Shown here: one piece after another, positions 1 through 6,183 of the stretch
How positions within the stretch are numbered: the stretch's first letter is position 1
How the letters are laid out: the number at the start of each line of letters is the position of its first letter
Assembly: GCA_945788155.1 (NCBI GenBank)
Contig: CALZKX010000008.1
Location: 1-7,661, forward strand
Direction of reading: 5' to 3'
From: an uncultured Flavobacteriaceae bacterium
GTDB lineage: Bacteria; Bacteroidota; Bacteroidia; Flavobacteriales; Flavobacteriaceae
Length of the DNA stretch: 7,661 nucleotides
Notes under the pieces: generated by a model
Told to the model about the DNA's origin: nothing
The model's input: only the letters and a program-made list of their open reading frames with translations
Databases searched by the model: none
Program-made: the position numbers and the translations under genes

Positions 1-135
1 TCGCTCGGTATCTTCAACAAAAGCTGTCGCTTTTATCTCGATAATCCTCAAGGGGACAATGTCATCTTTGGTAATTCCTCCCTTGAGGGAGGAGCAAGGA
101 GGGTGTTTACAATAAATAAACACATATCATACTAA
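1..135. other. Gene-poor edge with a G-rich hairpin, probable dispersed intergenic repeat
   Basis: I see no convincing gene here. The plus-strand frame starting at base 1 is open to a TAA at 133-135, but its translation ends in a low-information string (SLEGGARRVF) of the kind produced when dispersed flavobacterial repeats are read as protein. A hairpin with arms TCCTCCC (76-82) and GGGAGGA (87-93) around a TTGA loop sits in the middle, followed by GGAGGGTGTTT. The mix of GC-rich direct and inverted motifs in otherwise AT-rich DNA fits a dispersed non-coding repeat or the tail of a neighbouring gene outside the window. That identification rests on general familiarity with such genomes and is not proven by anything in this window. 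Confidence 0.35.
76..93. repeat. Short hairpin, 7-bp stem with TTGA loop
   Basis: TCCTCCC (76-82) pairs perfectly with GGGAGGA (87-93) around a four-base loop. No T-tract follows on either strand, so a terminator role is not supported. It is most likely the core of a dispersed intergenic repeat. Confidence 0.45.
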
Positions 136-206
136 CATTCAAGTAAATATATTTTGACTATATACTTTTAGCTATATCGAACTCACGTTAAATAAAAAAG
201 AGAACT

Positions 207-253
207 AAAAAATAGCAGTCATGTTCGGAAAAAAATCCCATCCATGACTGCTA
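207..253 (-). terminator. Rho-independent terminator-like hairpin, possibly bidirectional
   Basis: TAGCAGTCATG (213-223) and CATGACTGCTA (243-253) form a perfect 11-bp stem around a 19-base loop. On the minus strand the stem is followed at once by six T residues (207-212), as expected for an intrinsic terminator of the leftward transcript. On the plus strand a seven-T tract lies nine bases beyond the stem (263-269), and an A-rich tract near 193-199 could pair with it, so it may also stop rightward transcripts. It lies about 160 bases past the stop codon of the dioxygenase-rhodanese gene and is the best candidate end of that transcription unit. Confidence 0.65.
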
Positions 254-412
254 AAACTTGTCTTTTTTTGTTAAAAAAATTTAATAAATTACCTCGACGC
301 AAGCATGCAAGGTATTAATTTGAGCTTGCTTTGCAAACATAATATATACCGACCCAAGGGTTGGGGAATTAAACCTAATAGATTCCTGCTTTCGCAGGAA
401 TGTAATTAAATT
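254..412. other. Non-coding 3' region with small inverted repeats
   Basis: This stretch between the terminator-like hairpin and the dioxygenase stop codon has no usable reading frame. It holds several small symmetric motifs: GCAAGC (299-304) with GCTTGC (324-329), the palindrome TTTGCAAA (330-337), CCCAA (353-357) with TTGGG (361-365), and a stronger hairpin at 382-401. They would all lie in the 3' untranslated region of the leftward transcript. Their density suggests small dispersed elements; no function is evident. Confidence 0.4.
382..401 (-). repeat. GAAA-loop hairpin just after the dioxygenase stop codon
   Basis: ATTCCTGC (382-389) pairs perfectly with GCAGGAAT (394-401). Read on the minus strand, the loop is GAAA, a stable GNRA tetraloop. 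The hairpin begins about 11 bases after the stop codon of the dioxygenase-rhodanese gene. It lacks a following T-tract, so it looks more like an mRNA 3'-end stabiliser or a dispersed short palindrome than a terminator. Confidence 0.55.
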
Positions 413-1834
413 CTACAATAAAGTAGTTGGACATACATAATCTGTCATAGGAGCTTCAGTTTCCTTTATATCATTAAACCCTCCTCTTACATCAGTCACG
501 TTTTTTACACCATTTGCTTTAAAAATTGAAGCAGCCACTAAAGAACGGTAGCCACTTGCGCAGTGCAAGAAATATTCTTTTTCAGGATTAATTTCAGCAA
601 AATTTTGATGTATAAAATCTAATGGGAAGTTTTCAACGCCTTCTACGTGTTCAGATAAATATTCTGATTCTTTTCTAACATCTATTGGTTTTTCCATAGA
701 ACCTTCAGACAATCTCTTGGCAAATTCAATTGCCGACATTGAACCAATCTTATCTACTTCAAAACCATGAGCCAACCAATCCTCAATTCCACCATTTAAA
801 TAGCCTAAAGTATTATCATATCCCACTCTTGAAAAGCGTGTCACTATTTCGTTTACACGTAACTCATCATCAGCAATAAATATGATTTTTTGGTTGATAT
901 TTTTTATCAATGCGCCTACCCAAGGTGCAAAACTTCCATCAATACCAATATACCAAGCGCCAGGGACAGTACCTTGTTCTGCGTACGATTCTTTTGAGCG
1001 TGTATCGACTACCAAAACATCCTTTTGCTCGCTCATTTCTTTAAACGTTACTGGGTCTAATGGTGTTGTGCCTCTATGTAAAACCTCATCGATACTTGTG
1101 TTAACAGATTTGTTCATTCGCACATTGTTTGGGAAATATTGTGGTGGTGGTTTTAAACCTGTGGTAACCTCTTCAATAAATTCTTCTCTCGTCATATCTG
1201 CTCTAAGTGCATAATTGGTTTTCTTTTGATTTCCTAAAGTATCAAAAGTTTCGCTGCTCATGTTTTTTCCACAAGCTGATCCTGCTCCATGATTTGGATA
1301 TACAATAATATCATCTGGCAAAGTCATTATTTTATTTCTCAAAGAGTCAAATAAATGACTTGCTAAATCTTTTTCTGTTAATTCTCCTTGTTTTACAGCC
1401 AAATCTGGTCGTCCTACATCGCCAATAAACAAACAGTCTCCAGTACATACGTAAGGTGTATTTCCTTCTTCATCTGTAATTAAGTATGAAGATGATTCCA
1501 TGGTATGTCCAGGAGTGTGAAGTAATGTGATTTTGCCTCCACCCAATGGAAATTCTTCACCATCTTTACCATTATAAATATCGTATTCGGCTGTTGCATT
1601 TGGCCCAAATATAATTTTTGCGCCTGTTTTTTGGGCCAGATCGTATTGTCCAGACACAAAATCGGCATGGAAATGTGTTAAGAAAATATACTTTATCTTC
1701 GCTCCATCGGCTTCCGCCATTCTTAAATATGGCTCTGTTTCTCTTAAAGGATCAATAACAGCAGCTTCACCATTAGACTCTATATAATAGGCCATTTCGG
1801 CAAGGCATCCAGTAAACAATTGTTCTACTTTCAT
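413..1834 (-). CDS. Persulfide dioxygenase-rhodanese (MBL + two rhodanese domains, CstB-like layout)
   Basis: This 473-residue cytoplasmic enzyme probably oxidises protein or low-molecular-weight persulfides with O2, giving sulfite or thiosulfate. Residues 1-240 are a metallo-beta-lactamase fold of the ETHE1/persulfide dioxygenase type, with THFHAD (H54, H56, D58), TPGHT (H110), TGDCLF (D133) and PNHGAG (H182) as metal-site motifs. C188 in GSACGKN may match a functional cysteine of this family. Residues about 265-360 are a rhodanese fold whose active loop has no cysteine (IIFIADDELR), so it is a pseudorhodanese. Residues about 365-470 are a second rhodanese with an intact loop, CASGYR (C425). 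MBL, pseudorhodanese, then active rhodanese is the order known from staphylococcal CstB. The ATG start is fixed by the conserved N-terminal MKVEQLFTGCLAE. It is the last gene before the terminator-like hairpin, with its own candidate promoter and operator upstream. Family is certain; the exact product is inferred. Confidence 0.9.
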   Translation of the reverse strand: MKVEQLFTGCLAEMAYYIESNGEAAVIDPLRETEPYLRMAEADGAKIKYIFLTHFHADFVSGQYDLAQKTGAKIIFGPNATAEYDIYNGKDGEEFPLGGGKITLLHTPGHTMESSSYLITDEEGNTPYVCTGDCLFIGDVGRPDLAVKQGELTEKDLASHLFDSLRNKIMTLPDDIIVYPNHGAGSACGKNMSSETFDTLGNQKKTNYALRADMTREEFIEEVTTGLKPPPQYFPNNVRMNKSVNTSIDEVLHRGTTPLDPVTFKEMSEQKDVLVVDTRSKESYAEQGTVPGAWYIGIDGSFAPWVGALIKNINQKIIFIADDELRVNEIVTRFSRVGYDNTLGYLNGGIEDWLAHGFEVDKIGSMSAIEFAKRLSEGSMEKPIDVRKESEYLSEHVEGVENFPLDFIHQNFAEINPEKEYFLHCASGYRSLVAASIFKANGVKNVTDVRGGFNDIKETEAPMTDYVCPTTLL

Positions 1835-1871
1835 ATTATTTTATTTTATTGATTCATAATTATTTAATAGC

Positions 1872-1879
1872 TAAATTTA
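1872..1879 (-). promoter_or_regulatory. Candidate -7 box for the dioxygenase gene (TAAATTTA)
   Basis: On the minus strand TAAATTTA matches seven of eight positions of the Bacteroidota consensus TAnnTTTG. It lies about 38 bases before the ATG, and its centre is 33 bp downstream of the centre of the dyad at 1901-1916. No well-placed -33 TTTG is visible, consistent with an activator-dependent promoter. In such AT-rich DNA a match of this quality is weak on its own; the spacing to the dyad is what supports it. Confidence 0.4.
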
Positions 1880-1900
1880 ATCAAAAATCACGCCAACTAT

Positions 1901-1916
1901 TGTAACTTGAGTTACA
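1901..1916. promoter_or_regulatory. CRP/FNR-type operator dyad upstream of the dioxygenase gene
   Basis: The 16-bp sequence TGTAACTTGAGTTACA is a perfect dyad, TGTAAC-N4-GTTACA. It has the size and symmetry of sites bound by dimeric CRP/FNR-superfamily regulators. It lies 66 bp before the dioxygenase ATG in the 100-bp gap after sulP. A near-identical site occurs at 3706-3721 upstream of that sulP gene, in the same position relative to a -7-like box. The two-base gap between its longest arms and the lack of a T-tract argue against an RNA hairpin. The regulator is not encoded in this window. Confidence 0.6.
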
Positions 1917-1934
1917 CAATAAATATAACTTTTT

Positions 1935-3659
1935 TTATTGGTTTGATTGATTGATATATTTATCGAATTTTGATCCTTTTTTAAAACCGGCTTCATAATA
2001 GTCTACAGCTTCTTGAATACTCATAAAGAAAAACTCATGTCCAATTTTATCCATAAGCCCAGATTTAACCATTATATCTCTTATGGGTCCTTTTAAACCC
2101 GTAAAAGCCATTTGTACATGTTTGTCTTTAAAATAGGAATACATTTCATTTAAAACAAAAATGGCACTACTGTCTAAGCTGTTTAAGCTTTCTCCATCAA
2201 TAATCAAGAATTTTAATTTACTCCCTTTAAATTTACTAAATTCCTGCAATTTATCTTTGAAATAAGTTGTATTGGCAAAATATAACTGTGCGTCAAACCT
2301 AACTATTAAAATATTGTCATGAATAATAACATCTTTAAACCGTTTTCTGTTGCGATAGAAATAAGTTTCTGGTACTTTTCCTAAAATAGCAATATGTGGT
2401 TTTGTGGTTTTATAAATTAGCATTCCTAAGGACAAGACCACACCACCAATAATTCCTTCAGTAATCCCAACCATTGCAGTAATCAATAACGTAATATTTA
2501 AAATTACTAAATCTCTTCTGGCATAAGTCAATAATTGTTTTGGAACTCTAAAATCCAACAATCCAAATACTGCAACAATGATTATTGCAGCCAAAACTGC
2601 TTTTGGTAAATAATAAAATACTGGTGTTAAAAAAAGCAACGTTAAACCTACTATTGCTGCAGAAATTAAAGATGCTAGATGTGTTTTAGCATTTGCTTGA
2701 TCATTAACCGCTGTTCTTGAAAACCCTCCAGTAGCAGGATATGTTTGAAAAAAAGAACCAACCATATTAGATAATCCAAGTGCAATTAATTCTTGGTTTG
2801 GGAGCACTTTATACTCAGCATGCTTAGTTTCTATAGCTTTTGCAACTGATACAGCTTCTAAAAACCCAACAAAAGATAATGTGAGTGCTACAGGAGCTAG
2901 TTGCATGATAATTTCCTTATTAAATGAAGGGATTTTAAAACTAGGTAAACCTTCTGGAACACTTCCAACAATTTGTACTCCAAATTGATCTAATTGAAAT
3001 ATTTTAACAGCTAATAAGCTAAGAACAACGACAACCAATGCTGCTGGAATTTTTCGATACTTATTCTTTAGGTATACTAAAATGATAATTGATAGAATTC
3101 CAATTGCAGTAGTAATTATGTTACTTTCTAGTATATTATTAAAAGTATCTTTTAATAAAAACTGAATTTTATTATTCCTGCCTATATCTATTCCAAATAG
3201 ATGTTTAAATTGGTTTATACCTATTATTAATGCAGCTGCTGATGTAAAACCACTTATCACAGGCTTAGACAAAAAATTGACAAGAAACCCTAATCTAAAA
3301 ATACCGAAAAGGAATTGCAATATTCCCATCATCAACGCTAATAATATTGCGAATTCAATAAAATGTTGAGTACCAATTTCTGCTAAAGCAACAAGGCCAG
3401 AGGCAACAATTAATGAATCCATGGCTACTGGACCAACAGATAACTGTCTTGACGTTCCAAAAATAGCATATACAATTTGGGGTATTAAAGCTGTGTACAA
3501 GCCGTATATAGGTGGTAAACCAGCAATCATAGCATAAGCAATCCCCTGTGGAACAAGCATTACACCAACTGTTAACCCTGCACTAATATCACCTTTTAAC
3601 CAAGATTTTTTGTAGTTAGGTAGCCAATTTAGAATAGGTAGAATAGATTTTAAATTCAT
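1935..3659 (-). CDS. SulP family anion permease with STAS domain (first of two paralogues)
   Basis: This 574-residue inner-membrane transporter belongs to the SulP/SLC26 family and probably moves sulfate or a related anion such as sulfite or bicarbonate. The membrane part spans about residues 20-415 and carries the family signatures GLPPIYGLYTALIPQ (48-61), GTSRQLSVGP (68-77) in the third-helix substrate region, and NQELIALGLSNMVGSFFQ (288-305) followed by YPATGGFSRTAVN. A cytoplasmic STAS domain covers about 440-555 and keeps the phosphoacceptor-like motif D496-S497-S498, comparable to the serine of SpoIIAA-type STAS proteins. The length is normal for the family. The start at MNLKSILPILNWLP aligns with typical SulP N-termini. 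A good -7 box and an operator-like dyad lie in the 74-bp gap upstream, so it may be transcribed separately from the other sulP gene. Its neighbours suggest sulfur anions as substrate, which the sequence does not establish. Confidence 0.93.
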   Translation of the reverse strand: MNLKSILPILNWLPNYKKSWLKGDISAGLTVGVMLVPQGIAYAMIAGLPPIYGLYTALIPQIVYAIFGTSRQLSVGPVAMDSLIVASGLVALAEIGTQHFIEFAILLALMMGILQFLFGIFRLGFLVNFLSKPVISGFTSAAALIIGINQFKHLFGIDIGRNNKIQFLLKDTFNNILESNIITTAIGILSIIILVYLKNKYRKIPAALVVVVLSLLAVKIFQLDQFGVQIVGSVPEGLPSFKIPSFNKEIIMQLAPVALTLSFVGFLEAVSVAKAIETKHAEYKVLPNQELIALGLSNMVGSFFQTYPATGGFSRTAVNDQANAKTHLASLISAAIVGLTLLFLTPVFYYLPKAVLAAIIIVAVFGLLDFRVPKQLLTYARRDLVILNITLLITAMVGITEGIIGGVVLSLGMLIYKTTKPHIAILGKVPETYFYRNRKRFKDVIIHDNILIVRFDAQLYFANTTYFKDKLQEFSKFKGSKLKFLIIDGESLNSLDSSAIFVLNEMYSYFKDKHVQMAFTGLKGPIRDIMVKSGLMDKIGHEFFFMSIQEAVDYYEAGFKKGSKFDKYINQSNQ

Positions 3660-3677
3660 AGAATTAATTTACAAGAG

Positions 3678-3685
3678 CAAAGATA
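3678..3685 (-). promoter_or_regulatory. Candidate -7 box for the 1935-3659 sulP gene (TATCTTTG)
   Basis: On the minus strand TATCTTTG matches the Bacteroidota -7 consensus TAnnTTTG at every fixed position. It lies 18 bases before the ATG, implying a short 5' leader. No -33 TTTG appears at the usual distance. The dyad at 3706-3721 is centred 32 bp upstream of this box, so a bound activator would occupy the -41 region. Confidence 0.6.
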
Positions 3686-3705
3686 GTGTAAGTTGTACTA
3701 TAGTG

Positions 3706-3721
3706 TGTAACCTGAATTACA
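3706..3721. promoter_or_regulatory. CRP/FNR-type operator dyad upstream of the 1935-3659 sulP gene
   Basis: TGTAACCTGAATTACA matches the dyad at 1901-1916 in 14 of 16 positions and keeps the TGTAAC-N4-RTTACA form. Flanking bases extend the symmetry to GTGTAAC and ATTACAC, with one imperfect pair next to the spacer. It lies in the short gap between the two sulP genes, 46 bp before the ATG of the downstream one. Recurrence at two promoters with matching spacing to the -7 box is the main reason to call it an operator. Confidence 0.6.
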
Positions 3722-3733
3722 CTGAGTAAGCCA

Positions 3734-5446
3734 TTAGCTAGTTTTACATTCATCAAAAACCTTTTCTAAACAAGGTTTGTCAATTTTTTGATGAATCTCA
3801 TGAATAGCTTCTTTCTTTTCTTCGAAAAAGATATCATTGCCTACTTTATCAAGAAATCCTCCTTTTTGTAAAACATCCTGACTCACTAATTTCAATCCAG
3901 CAAAATATATACCTCCTCTATTTTTTTGCCATTTTTTAATTTCATTTGTCAGCCATTCAGCAGCAGCTAAGTCAATGAAATTAATACCATCAGCAGCAAT
4001 TAAAGCATGTTGCACTTCATTGTCTTCATAAAGTTTAGAAAAATAGTTAGATATCTTTTCAATAGACCCAAAATATAATGAACCGTCAATACGAACAATT
4101 TTTAAATTAGAACATTCTTTAACATCATCGTCTCTAATAATGTTTATAAATCGCTTATTCTTATCGGCACCAAGAACTGCAATGTTTGGTTTTGAAGTTC
4201 TTTCCATGTAGAAGAAAAATGATGTTAAAATACCTGCTAACAAGGCAAATTCCAAATCAAAAAAGAGTGTGCCTAATAAGGTAATAAACAACACAATTAA
4301 TTCTCTTCCACTCGCTTTATAAACTGTTTTTATGTGCTTAATATCTATTAGGTTGTAACCTACTAAAATTATAATTCCTCCCATTACTGCCTTTGGTAAA
4401 AAAGAAGCATAATTAGCAAAAAGTAAAACAACAATCATTAACCCTATTGCTGAAATGATTGCTGACATTGGTGTTTTTGCTCCAGTTTGAAAATTCACAC
4501 TAGAACGCGTAAATGATGCAGAACTCGTGTAGCATGAGAAAAAACTAGAGACTACATTTGATATACCTTGTGATACAAATTCTTGATTGATATTTAATCT
4601 TTGGTGAGTATGCAAAGCTATAGACCTAGAAATAGCTGCAGCTTCAACCAATCCTAAAATCGCTAAAATTAAAGCACCAGAGCTTAGCATTTTCATGTTA
4701 CTTAAATCAAAATTGGGCAAATCAAATGGTGGCAAGTTAGACGGAATTTCACCAACCAATTCAATACTATGTGCACTTCCAAAATAAAGCGCTATAATGC
4801 TACCAATAACCATAGCTATAAGCATAGATAGTTTTGATATTTTCTTTATTTTTCTAATTATAATAGCTATTAATAATGTACAAATAGCTACCAAAAATGC
4901 GTACCAATTAATTTCTGGAATGTGAGTGATAATATATTTACTAATAGAATAAAAGGAACTACCTTGAGGAATATTTAATCCAAAAATATGCTTTAATTGT
5001 TTAAATGCGATTAAGATACCTGCTCCAGCTGAAAATCCAATAATTACTGAGTTTGAAACAAAATTAACCAGTTTACCCATCTTAAATAATCCCATTAACA
5101 ACTTTAATAACCCTGCCATAAAGGAAAGTAAAATAGCTAAAGATATAAATGCTTCTATATCTGAATTTGGTGTTATAAACTTACTAACTATTGCATATAA
5201 GACAATTGAACTAGTAGTTGTAGGTCCAGATACTAGATGATAAGAAGAACCAAATAATGCAGCTATTATTGGAGTAAGCATAGCTGTATAAAATCCATAA
5301 ACTGGTGGTAAACCAGCAATCATAGCAAAAGCTACAGCCTGAGGAATTACAATAATTGTTCCTGTTATTCCAGCAATAATATCGTCCTTAAGCGTGTGTT
5401 TTGCTATTGGTAACCAAATAAGGAAAGGGAAAACTTTTTTAAGCAT
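3734..5446 (-). CDS. SulP family anion permease with STAS domain (second, divergent paralogue)
   Basis: This 570-residue inner-membrane SulP/SLC26 transporter is clearly related to its neighbour at 1935-3659 but is not a recent duplicate. The membrane domain (about 18-415) has GLPPVYGFYTAMLTP (45-59), GSSYHLVSGPTTTSS (66-80) where the neighbour has GTSRQLSVGPVAMDS, and NQEFVSQGISNVVSSFFS (287-304). The difference in the third-helix motif may mean a different substrate or coupling ion. The STAS domain (about 440-555) has D492-L493-A494-A495 where the neighbour has D-S-S, so the phosphoacceptor-like serine is lost. The start at MLKKVFPFLIWLP fits the family. It follows the transposase gene with a 127-bp gap full of palindromes, and I find no TAnnTTTG box in that gap. 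It may be read through from upstream or use an unrecognised promoter. Confidence 0.92.
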   Translation of the reverse strand: MLKKVFPFLIWLPIAKHTLKDDIIAGITGTIIVIPQAVAFAMIAGLPPVYGFYTAMLTPIIAALFGSSYHLVSGPTTTSSIVLYAIVSKFITPNSDIEAFISLAILLSFMAGLLKLLMGLFKMGKLVNFVSNSVIIGFSAGAGILIAFKQLKHIFGLNIPQGSSFYSISKYIITHIPEINWYAFLVAICTLLIAIIIRKIKKISKLSMLIAMVIGSIIALYFGSAHSIELVGEIPSNLPPFDLPNFDLSNMKMLSSGALILAILGLVEAAAISRSIALHTHQRLNINQEFVSQGISNVVSSFFSCYTSSASFTRSSVNFQTGAKTPMSAIISAIGLMIVVLLFANYASFLPKAVMGGIIILVGYNLIDIKHIKTVYKASGRELIVLFITLLGTLFFDLEFALLAGILTSFFFYMERTSKPNIAVLGADKNKRFINIIRDDDVKECSNLKIVRIDGSLYFGSIEKISNYFSKLYEDNEVQHALIAADGINFIDLAAAEWLTNEIKKWQKNRGGIYFAGLKLVSQDVLQKGGFLDKVGNDIFFEEKKEAIHEIHQKIDKPCLEKVFDECKTS

Positions 5447-5473
5447 TTACTAATTTAACTATTTTATTTATTT

Positions 5474-5567
5474 GTAACACTGTTTAGTAACACCATGACT
5501 TGAAGTCACGGTGTTACTCTTTCTTTTTGAATCAAGGTAAAACTAAATTGTTACTAAACGGTGTTAC
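5474..5567. repeat. Compound inverted repeat between the transposase and sulP genes
   Basis: Outer arms at 5474-5490 (GTAACACTGTTTAGTAA) and 5551-5567 (TTACTAAACGGTGTTAC) are inverted copies matching at 16 of 17 positions. Between them lies a complete 33-bp palindrome (5486-5518) whose first arm overlaps the end of the left outer arm, so the two foldings compete. The outer arms also begin with GTAACAC(C/T)GT, the same core as the palindrome arms, so all derive from one motif. This is the downstream boundary of the transposase unit and resembles a composite REP/BIME-type structure. Confidence 0.75.
5486..5518. repeat. REP-like palindrome, copy 1 (3' side of transposase)
   Basis: Arm AGTAACACCATGACT (5486-5500), loop TGA, arm AGTCACGGTGTTACT (5504-5518). 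Fourteen of fifteen arm positions pair; the exception becomes a G-U wobble in minus-strand RNA. The sequence is shared with copies at 5928-5960 and 6184-6216 apart from the loop and one or two arm bases. Confidence 0.8.
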
Positions 5568-5573
5568 TTTCAA

Positions 5574-6170
5574 TCACTTATAATTTATATATTCAAACGC
5601 CACTGTTTTATTCACCAGTTTTCCGTTCCTAATATTCGCATAATCTTTTGCCGAGGAAAATTCCCAATCTGTTTCTTTATCAACCAATTTTGCTTTCACC
5701 GGATTTTGATGGATATAATCAAAACAAACTTGGGGATATTGCGCTTCAGTATTCTGAATGTTAATTTTCGATCCTATAAATGATGGAGTTGGACCTTCTG
5801 GGCAGTTTATACATTCTGCTTTGGTTTTCTCCCTAAATAATTTGCCGGTAAAATTTTCTTGTTTGTTAATTGCCCTAGTGTATGAACGCAACATAATGCC
5901 AATGGAATCATTAAATGTTCTGGTTTTAGTAACACCGTGACTTTGAGTCACGGTGTTGCTCTCAAATACAGGTATTTTCTCCTCTCTAACCAAAACCATT
6001 AAATGAAAATGATTGGGCATCAAACACCAAGCTATAATGTCTGCATAAGGGGAAATGAACTTTTTTATTTTTTTTAAGAAAAAAAGATGATTTTCGGTGT
6101 TAAAAAAAATATTCCTTTGGTTATTGCCTTGGTTGTAAATATGATATAAATAACCTTTTTCAAATTGCAT
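5574..6170 (-). CDS. REP-associated tyrosine transposase (RAYT, IS200-like Y1 family)
   Basis: This is a 198-residue single-domain HUH nuclease that would nick and join single-stranded DNA at palindromes. The HUH motif is PNHFHLMV (H54, H56). The likely catalytic tyrosine is Y152 in FDYIHQNPVKAKLV, a highly recognisable RAYT motif. RSYTRAINKQ (95-104) and GKLFREKTKAEC (109-120) also fit Bacteroidota members. I chose the ATG giving MQFEKGYLYHIYNQGNNQ, because that is where family similarity begins. An upstream GTG at 6191 would start inside the palindrome and add seven poorly conserved residues. Residues 71-81 (SNTVTQSHGVT) are encoded exactly by an in-frame copy of the flanking palindrome, between E70 and TRTFNDSIG. 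The frame is otherwise intact and both catalytic motifs are present, so the protein could be active. It sits between the molybdoenzyme and sulP genes, on the same strand. Confidence 0.9.
   Translation of the reverse strand: MQFEKGYLYHIYNQGNNQRNIFFNTENHLFFLKKIKKFISPYADIIAWCLMPNHFHLMVLVREEKIPVFESNTVTQSHGVTKTRTFNDSIGIMLRSYTRAINKQENFTGKLFREKTKAECINCPEGPTPSFIGSKINIQNTEAQYPQVCFDYIHQNPVKAKLVDKETDWEFSSAKDYANIRNGKLVNKTVAFEYINYK
5928..5960. repeat. REP-like palindrome, copy 2, inside the transposase coding sequence
   Basis: Arm AGTAACACCGTGACT (5928-5942), loop TTG, arm AGTCACGGTGTTGCT (5946-5960), with one non-Watson-Crick position near the base. At 33 bp it is a multiple of three, and on the coding strand it reads in frame as SNTVTQSHGVT. 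The surrounding protein motifs align with the family on both sides, so the palindrome looks like an insertion tolerated in a surface loop between the HUH motif and the following helix. Confidence 0.85.
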
Positions 6171-6183
6171 AATTATTCTTTTT

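Noticed and set aside
1..135. C-terminus of a plus-strand gene entering from the left
   Set aside because: The frame is open but too short to judge, and its end is low-information repeat-like sequence. I kept it as unassigned DNA.
882..1214. Plus-strand open frame of 110 codons opposite the dioxygenase gene
   Set aside because: It lies wholly antisense to strongly conserved rhodanese and linker sequence and resembles no family I recognise. It is a shadow frame.
413..1834. Glyoxalase II or beta-lactamase identity for the MBL protein
   Set aside because: The two C-terminal rhodanese folds and the ETHE1-type motif set indicate a persulfide dioxygenase-rhodanese.
1901..1916. Intrinsic terminator after the sulP gene
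   Set aside because: The longest arms leave only a two-base loop and there is no T-tract on either strand. Recurrence of the site near another promoter fits an operator better.
5447..5473. A promoter for the 3734-5446 sulP gene in the AT-rich gap
   Set aside because: No TTTG occurs on the minus strand between 5447 and 5573, so no TAnnTTTG box can be claimed.
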